Source: Flavobacteriales bacterium (GTDB taxonomy: Bacteria > Bacteroidota > Bacteroidia > Flavobacteriales_E > Vicingaceae). From it: a DNA stretch of 6,109 nucleotides. Every line of letters starts with the position of its first letter. The stretch's first letter is position 1. The translations under genes were made by a program, and so were the position numbers. Shown here piece after piece: positions 1-4,500 of the stretch. Below the pieces are notes generated by a model. The model was not told the DNA's origin. It searched no databases and worked only from the letters and a program-made list of their open reading frames with translations. The stretch covers positions 1 through 6,109 of the forward strand of contig JAESUI010000342.1 in NCBI GenBank assembly GCA_016763135.1, in the 5' to 3' direction.

Positions 1-2
1 AA

Positions 3-137
3 TATCATTGCCAAAAAGGTAGATTTTATACTCAAAAACAAAGTGAATTTGATTTAATAAAAGGGTTGGTTGGAGTGGAAAAATGTTCTTTTAGTCTGCC
101 TATTTTGAAATCCTTAAGTCTTGAAAACCTTTTGTGA
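3..137 (+). CDS. Possible C-terminal end of an unidentified protein (5' end outside window)
   Basis: One plus-strand frame is open from the left edge to a TGA at 135-137, giving 44 residues with ordinary composition: a basic and aromatic start (KGRFYTQKQSEFDLIKGL) and a Leu/Ser-rich end (SLSLENLL). No start codon is needed because the frame is cut by the window edge. In DNA this AT-rich an open run of this length is only moderately unlikely by chance. A second frame gives an 18-codon tail ending in TAA at 55-57, which could equally be the true gene end. I recognise no family, and no terminator hairpin follows. This is a tentative call resting only on frame openness. Confidence 0.3.
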   Translation, partial: YHCQKGRFYTQKQSEFDLIKGLVGVEKCSFSLPILKSLSLENLL

Positions 138-184
138 AGTCTAAAAATTCTGAACCAAGTTATTTACCTTATGACACATTTTTC

Positions 185-236
185 TTGAAATTTTTAACGG
201 TTAGGATTTCTATAATAAATAAGAATAATACTTTTT
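185..236 (+). promoter_or_regulatory. Weak promoter candidate for the Omp28/T9SS gene
   Basis: Two imperfect arrangements are visible. TTGAAA at 185-190 is followed 20 bp later by TATAATAA (211-218), and TACTTTTT at 229-236 resembles the Bacteroidota -7 element TAnnTTTG except for its last base. The second has no good -33 TTG at the usual distance. Either would start transcription upstream of, or right at, the hairpin at 247-271. The assignment is by eye only. Confidence 0.25.
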
Positions 237-246
237 AAACAGGAAT

Positions 247-271
247 GTTTAGCTATTTTTATAGCTGTAAC
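247..271 (+). promoter_or_regulatory. Hairpin in the 5' leader of the Omp28/T9SS gene
   Basis: AGCTAT (251-256) and ATAGCT (261-266) form a perfect 6-bp stem around a TTTT loop. The stem extends outward, after a small bulge, through GTT (247-249) pairing with AAC (269-271). It ends 16 bases before the ATG at 288. No T-run follows, so it is not a terminator. A role in mRNA stability or translation, or as an operator-like inverted repeat, is inference. Confidence 0.4.
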
Positions 272-287
272 CAAAATTTATAAACTT

Positions 288-1430
288 ATGAAACAAATTT
301 ACTTATTGCTTATAGGAGTATTAATGTCGTTCTCTATGAATGCTCAAACAATTGTTAACACAGGGCCAGGAAATAAACACCTTGTTTTAGAGGAGTTTAC
401 CGGCATTAAATGTACTGCTTGTCCTGGTGGGCATACCACTTTAACAAATATTGTAGCAGCTAACCCAGGTGTAGTACACGTAACGGGCTATAACCCTACA
501 AATTCTAGTTATACAAATCCATCAGGAACTCAAGGTACGGATTTTAGAAGATCATTTGCTGATGCTTTTTATAGTGCTTCTTATTGTTCTCCAGGAAATG
601 GGTCTAGATTTATGCCTTCTGCATTTTTTAACAGGAAAGTATTGACTAATGGAAATTTATTACAGAGTAGTTCTGCGTGGACAGCTCATGCGAATACTGT
701 ACTATCTGAACCTGCTGAACTTAATGTAGGTATAGAATCTACTTATAATGCATCTACCCAAGAATTGACAATTGATGTTGAGGTATATTATTTATCTAAC
801 ATAACGGTTGGGAATAGTTTGTACGTATTAATCACAGAAGATGATTTAACATCTGATTATCAATCAGGGAGTTCTGCTTCACCTGCTAACCCTTATGTAT
901 ACAAGCATACGTTTAGAGAAAATGTTAGTGTTGGACAATGGGGGGATGCCATTACTGGATCTACTACCCAAGGAAGTTTATACTCTACTCAATACGTTTT
1001 TGATTTAAGTAATGTGATTGATCCTATTGATGTGTCTAAAGCTCATGTTTTAGCATATGTTATAGAAAGTAATAGCTCTAATAAAGAAGTTTATAACGGA
1101 ATAAGTGTTGTTGCAAATGGGGGACAAGCATCTACAGGAACTCAAGCTACTGGAATAAACGAATTAGTTAATGAACAAACTATTTCTATGTTCCCTAACC
1201 CTACTAACTCTTATTCAACTATTTCTTTTAACTTAAATAAAGAGGCTATTGTAGATATGAAAGTATATAATAGTTTAGGGAGTTTAGTTTATACAACAGG
1301 AGACGAAACAATGTTAGCAGGAATGCAAGAAATTACTTTTGATGGTACTCAACTACCAAAAGGGATGTATTTTATAAACTTGACTATTGGAGATCAAGTG
1401 ATTACTAAAAAGCTAGTATTACAAGAATAA
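288..1430 (+). CDS. Secreted Omp28-type thioredoxin-like protein with T9SS type A sorting domain
   Basis: The 380-residue product is predicted to cross the inner membrane by Sec and the outer membrane by the type IX system. Residues 1-20 are a signal peptide: Lys2, a hydrophobic core, then NAQ at the cleavage region. The next part fits the Omp28-related family, with EEFTGIKCTACPGGH at 35-49 giving a CxxC pair (Cys42/Cys45). MPSAFFNR at 109-116 matches the cis-Pro loop expected in a thioredoxin-like fold. A third cysteine is Cys100. Residues 140-275 look like a beta-rich domain. About 297-380 is the sorting domain, opening with MFPNPTNSYSTISF and ending with a PKGMYFINL strand and a KKLVLQE tail, so it is probably cleaved on export and either released or surface-attached. 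The gene stands alone: its ATG follows an AT-rich leader without a clear Shine-Dalgarno, and a strong terminator follows. The redox activity and substrate are unknown. Family and sorting-domain calls are firm; thiol chemistry is inferred. Confidence 0.9.
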   Translation: MKQIYLLLIGVLMSFSMNAQTIVNTGPGNKHLVLEEFTGIKCTACPGGHTTLTNIVAANPGVVHVTGYNPTNSSYTNPSGTQGTDFRRSFADAFYSASYCSPGNGSRFMPSAFFNRKVLTNGNLLQSSSAWTAHANTVLSEPAELNVGIESTYNASTQELTIDVEVYYLSNITVGNSLYVLITEDDLTSDYQSGSSASPANPYVYKHTFRENVSVGQWGDAITGSTTQGSLYSTQYVFDLSNVIDPIDVSKAHVLAYVIESNSSNKEVYNGISVVANGGQASTGTQATGINELVNEQTISMFPNPTNSYSTISFNLNKEAIVDMKVYNSLGSLVYTTGDETMLAGMQEITFDGTQLPKGMYFINLTIGDQVITKKLVLQE

Positions 1431-1457
1431 TCTAGTACAAATAATTGAAATTATAAT

Positions 1458-1492
1458 AACCCTAGTTTGATTTTTTCAGGCTAGGGTTTTTT
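1458..1492 (+). terminator. Intrinsic terminator between convergent genes
   Basis: AACCCTAG (1458-1465) pairs perfectly with CTAGGGTT (1481-1488). Two G-U pairs and then UGA/UCA pairing extend the stem inward to a five-T loop at 1471-1475. The descending arm runs straight into a six-T tract (1487-1492), the classic plus-strand arrangement. The T tract overlaps the stop codon (1491-1493) of the minus-strand GSCFA gene. Read on the minus strand, the same hairpin is followed only by ATTATAATTT, so it may act weakly for that operon too. Confidence 0.85.
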
Positions 1493-2453
1493 ATGAGTGG
1501 AGTAAAGATTTTTTTTCTTGCATAAAATTTAAAAAAGAATATTGCTTAGAAAGCTGATCCATTATTTCAATTTGTTTAGAAATAAATTGTTGATGCTCTT
1601 CACTTTCAAAATTAAAAGGCCTGTGATTAATGGCTGCTTTTAGTTGCTTAATTTCACTATTTAACTGTTGTGTAGTGCTAGAAAAGTAACATTCGCTAAA
1701 CTTATTCCAAATGTAATTTATCGCTAAATCAGTGGGATGAACCAAATCATCTTTATAAAAACGATAATCTCTTAGTTCATCAATAACGATTTCATAAGCT
1801 GGGAAATAATGGTAATTATCGTTTTGCTCCACCAAGTTATTTATTGCCAAATGTAATATAGACTTACTCAAATTATTTTCGTGTAATCCATCTTTAATAT
1901 GCCTAACTGGGCTAACAGTAAAAACAATATTGATATTCTTAAGGCTTTCTTTTACGTTATCAAAGGCACTTAAAATTTCTTTTACTGATAATAACCTTTT
2001 GGCAAATTGCTTGTTAGGAATTTTATGACAGTTGGCAACAATTCCTACATCGGGGTATTCATAAACCCAAGCAGAACCGACTGTGATAAAAACAGTTTTA
2101 GACTGTTTTAATTGGTCATGAGCTTCATTTAGAGATGTATTAATTTGTTCTAAACACGTTACTTTATTAGTAGAAGAAAAACTTCCATGATGATGAAAAC
2201 TAATCCATTTTTCATTGAATTGAATTAGCTCCTTTTCAGTATAAAGTTGATTATTTATAATGCGGTTTATTTCATTTATTACAGAAATTGGATTGTAAAT
2301 AATACCAAATGGATTAATGTTAACATTGAATTTATTATCAATTAGTTTTTCCCCAATATTTTGAGCGAAACAGGAACCTATTAATAAAATTGATTGCTCG
2401 TGAGAGATGGTAAAATCACTTTTAGGAATAGCGGTAGGGGTTGTGAATTTCAT
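1491..2453 (-). CDS. GSCFA-domain protein (SGNH/GDSL-hydrolase-like)
   Basis: The 320-residue product carries the name-giving motif GSCFA at 26-30, preceded by a hydrophobic strand (SILLI). This corresponds to block I of SGNH/GDSL hydrolases, with Ser27 as candidate nucleophile. Other conserved-looking blocks are VGSAWVYEYP (125-134), ANCHKIPNKQF (140-150), FTVSPVRHIKDG (178-189) and DDLVHPTDLA (235-244). Asp236 and His239 in the last resemble the DxxH of block V. The C-terminal 65 residues are charged and probably helical. No signal peptide or lipobox is visible, so it is probably cytoplasmic. The substrate is unknown for the family as far as I know. The ATG lies 6 bp after the stop of the upstream EnvC-like gene, making it the last gene of the operon. 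An A8 run (minus strand, at 1509-1516) sits near the 3' end, where slippage would change only the last residues. The family call is secure; hydrolase activity is inferred. Confidence 0.9.
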   Translation of the reverse strand: MKFTTPTAIPKSDFTISHEQSILLIGSCFAQNIGEKLIDNKFNVNINPFGIIYNPISVINEINRIINNQLYTEKELIQFNEKWISFHHHGSFSSTNKVTCLEQINTSLNEAHDQLKQSKTVFITVGSAWVYEYPDVGIVANCHKIPNKQFAKRLLSVKEILSAFDNVKESLKNINIVFTVSPVRHIKDGLHENNLSKSILHLAINNLVEQNDNYHYFPAYEIVIDELRDYRFYKDDLVHPTDLAINYIWNKFSECYFSSTTQQLNSEIKQLKAAINHRPFNFESEEHQQFISKQIEIMDQLSKQYSFLNFMQEKKSLLHS

Positions 2454-2459
2454 AGGGTA

Positions 2460-3689
2460 CTATTTTCTATAAATCCAATACTTAGGATTTAATTTAGTCA
2501 TCCCTTTCCATATTTCTATATGAACCTGAGTTTTTGCTTTTCCAGCTTCATTTACTAAAATGCCTAAATCTTGTTTAATGGATATTTTATCTCCTTTTTT
2601 CACAAAAACTTCACTCATGTAGGAATAAACAGTTAAGTATTCTCCATGTCTAATCATAACTACTTTTCCTTCACCAGGAATAATAGCAACTGAACTTACC
2701 ACACCATTAAACACTGCTCTTGCCATTGCTCCTTTAGTGGTACTGATGTCAATTCCATTGTTATTTATGATAATACCTGCTAAAACTGGGTGAGGGTGTT
2801 TTCCAAATTGAGCTGTAATTACCCCTTGTTTAACTGGCCATGGTAATTTCCCTTTATTAGAAGCAAATGAATTAGAAAGTTTTAAAGCTTCAGGGGTCAT
2901 AGGAAATCCTTTTGATGTGTTTCCTGATTTTTTTGCAGCCTCACGAGCTTTTCTAATTTCTGCTTCAATAATTCGCTGTATTGCTTTTTGGAGTTTACGT
3001 CTTGCAGCTTCTTTTTTCCTCAGTTTATCTTTTAACTCCTGTTCTTTACCTTGAAGCTTTTTTACAATGTTTTCTTGTTCGGCTTTTTCTATGGCTAAGT
3101 TTTGTTTTTCTTGTTTTTCTAAAGAAACCAACACTGTTTTTTCTTGATTACTTTGTTTCAATGTGCTAATCTTTACTTTAAGAGTCTCTTGTGTACTAAC
3201 AATTTCAGCAGCTTGTCCTTTTCTATACTCTGCGTATTGCTGAATATATTTTAGTCGCTTATAAGCTTGGTTCACATCTTTTGAAGCAAATACAAACATC
3301 ATTTTATCATAAGAGCTCCTATGTTTAAAAGCATAATAGATAATTTTAGCATATTCAGATTTTAAATGTGTTAACTCATTTTCTAAATCAGAAACACCTT
3401 GTTTGCTGTTGCTGATTTCCTTATTAATCAACTTCATTTCCGAATTCATAGCAGCAATCAAATCAGAACGAGAGTTTATTTTACTCTTTAACTTTAGGAG
3501 TTCATCTACAGATAAATCTTTATCTTTTCGGGTTTCTTTAAGTAGCTTATTAGTAAGCCTAATTTCCCTTTGAAGTTTTTTCTTTTTTTGTTCAAGTTCT
3601 TTTTTTGTTTGAGCAAAAGAAGATTGGACTAATAAAATTAGCAACACAAAGCTGATCAGAGAAATAATATTATTTTTTAATCTGTACAT
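2460..3689 (-). CDS. EnvC-like coiled-coil protein with degenerate LytM/M23 domain
   Basis: The 409-residue product has a signal peptide (about 1-26: KNN, a long hydrophobic run, then SSFAQ). Two long charged coiled-coil segments follow (about 28-115 and 155-255), flanking FKHRSSYDKMMFVFASKD (121-138), a pattern typical of EnvC-type proteins. A LytM domain occupies about 283-405, starting LPWPVKQGVITAQFGKHPHP. Active M23 enzymes use HxGxD, a catalytic His in a YxHL-type motif, and HxH. Here these read NNGID (Asn310 for His; Asp314 kept), YSYMSE (Tyr357 for His) and QVH (Gln388 for His; His390 kept). Hydrolase activity is therefore unlikely, and by analogy with E. coli EnvC the protein probably activates N-acetylmuramoyl-L-alanine amidases during cell division. 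The start overlaps the end of the DUF4292 gene by 20 bp; no other Met occurs before residue 81, and only this start gives the signal peptide. Automatic annotation would probably call it an M23 peptidase. The amidase partner is not in this window. Confidence 0.9.
   Translation of the reverse strand: MYRLKNNIISLISFVLLILLVQSSFAQTKKELEQKKKKLQREIRLTNKLLKETRKDKDLSVDELLKLKSKINSRSDLIAAMNSEMKLINKEISNSKQGVSDLENELTHLKSEYAKIIYYAFKHRSSYDKMMFVFASKDVNQAYKRLKYIQQYAEYRKGQAAEIVSTQETLKVKISTLKQSNQEKTVLVSLEKQEKQNLAIEKAEQENIVKKLQGKEQELKDKLRKKEAARRKLQKAIQRIIEAEIRKAREAAKKSGNTSKGFPMTPEALKLSNSFASNKGKLPWPVKQGVITAQFGKHPHPVLAGIIINNNGIDISTTKGAMARAVFNGVVSSVAIIPGEGKVVMIRHGEYLTVYSYMSEVFVKKGDKISIKQDLGILVNEAGKAKTQVHIEIWKGMTKLNPKYWIYRK
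3670..3689 (-). other. 20-bp overlap of DUF4292 stop and EnvC-like start
   Basis: The ATG of the EnvC-like gene (3687-3689) lies inside the last codons of the DUF4292 gene, in a different frame, and the DUF4292 TAA is at 3670-3672. No alternative start nearby would remove the overlap without losing the signal peptide. This suggests translational coupling. Confidence 0.75.
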
Positions 3690-4500
3690 ACTTAGATGAA
3701 ATTTTAAAAGGGAAAGTTAATGATTTACCAATAGAAAACTTACTATACTTAACCTCAATGGCGCTTGATGTTTTCGATTTTAAGTTAAAACGTAAATCAT
3801 ATGGAATTAATTGTGTTTCAATTTCTCTGTAATCAGAATATGAGCCCATTAAAGATCGCCCTGTTTCTGGTGAAGAGATTAATAGTTCTTTAATTTTAAA
3901 GGTTATTGGGTCTAACCAAAGGACTTGAGCTTCTTTTCTTATTTTTTCTTTATCCTTTTCTAGCTCTTTTTTAACTTTCCTTTTTTTCTCAGTACTTAAA
4001 AAGTATAGGGTTTTTTTTCTATCAACTCTTGAATGTACTTTCTCATTTTCCTCAAAATCTAAGCTGTTACCTATTAATAAGGCTTCTAACATTTGATAAT
4101 CTATATCAGTCCCAAATAGCTTGTTTAAATAACCAAAATCACCAATAAAGTATTCTTTATCAGCTCTGTTTAAAAATTTAACGCTGTCTTTTGTAATTAA
4201 AACACGAGCCATTTCAATTCCTAATAGAGGGGTGATAGACATCCAGATTGCACTATCCTTTCTTATTCTGAGGTGTGTTTTAAAAGATGTTTTTTTCTTT
4301 CCATCATCAATACTTATAGCTGCTTTTGCAGAAATAGTATTAAACTCAAATTCATTTTGTTTGAGTTTTTTTACTAAAAATTTAGATGAACGGGACTTTA
4401 TTTTAATCTTAACATTGTCTTTCTCTTGTACTTTACATGAAAAAAGAAAAACACCTATTACAAAAATAGTTAACCAATATCCTACCTTAAATTTACTCAT
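3670..4500 (-). CDS. DUF4292-type lipoprotein, probable LolA/LolB-like fold
   Basis: The 276-residue product begins with a lipoprotein signal: a hydrophobic stretch over residues 7-20, then FLFSC with Cys22 as the lipidated residue. The mature N-terminus CKVQEKDN carries scattered charges only loosely like the surface-export signals of Bacteroidota lipoproteins, so its membrane face is undecided. The core (about 48-275) matches the DUF4292 pattern: FNTISAKAAISI, then HLRIRKDSAIWMSITPLLGIEMARVLIT, KEYFIGDFGYLNKLFGTDID, WLDPITFKIKELLI and IPYDLRFN. The alternating strands and the RIRKDSAIWMSI element recall LolA/LolB lipoprotein-binding proteins; this is inference from pattern, not an alignment. 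Residues 171-191 are a Lys/Glu-rich insertion, probably helical. The gene overlaps the TPR gene before it by 8 bp and the EnvC-like gene after it by 20 bp, so translation is likely coupled on both sides. Function is unknown; a role in envelope assembly fits the neighbours. Confidence 0.82.
   Translation of the reverse strand: MSKFKVGYWLTIFVIGVFLFSCKVQEKDNVKIKIKSRSSKFLVKKLKQNEFEFNTISAKAAISIDDGKKKTSFKTHLRIRKDSAIWMSITPLLGIEMARVLITKDSVKFLNRADKEYFIGDFGYLNKLFGTDIDYQMLEALLIGNSLDFEENEKVHSRVDRKKTLYFLSTEKKRKVKKELEKDKEKIRKEAQVLWLDPITFKIKELLISSPETGRSLMGSYSDYREIETQLIPYDLRFNLKSKTSSAIEVKYSKFSIGKSLTFPFKISSKYVQIKK
4493..4500 (-). other. ATGAGTAA start/stop overlap (TPR to DUF4292)
   Basis: On the minus strand the DUF4292 start and the TPR stop share the octamer ATGAGTAA: ATG at 4498-4500, TAA at 4493-4495. 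This is a common arrangement for ribosome re-initiation. It fixes the DUF4292 start and supports a single transcript. Confidence 0.8.

Noticed and set aside
1..7. Start of a divergent minus-strand gene at the CAT in positions 5-7
   Set aside because: Only about two codons would lie inside the window. The upstream promoter-like bases are too close to the ATG to make a convincing case.
116..142. Direct repeat AAGTCT at 116-121 and 137-142
   Set aside because: Six bases twice within 27 bp is expected by chance, with no element between the copies.
195..203. TAACGGTTA as an operator-like palindrome
   Set aside because: The arms are only four bases and such short inverted repeats are frequent in AT-rich DNA; no second copy was seen nearby.
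2981..3169. 62-codon plus-strand open frame rich in Leu, Phe and Val
   Set aside because: It lies wholly antisense to the coiled-coil region of the EnvC-like gene. Its hydrophobic make-up is what Lys/Glu-rich codons give when read backwards.
2460..3689. Active M23 zinc endopeptidase
   Set aside because: Three of the expected active-site histidines are replaced (Asn310, Tyr357, Gln388), so a non-catalytic activator fits better.
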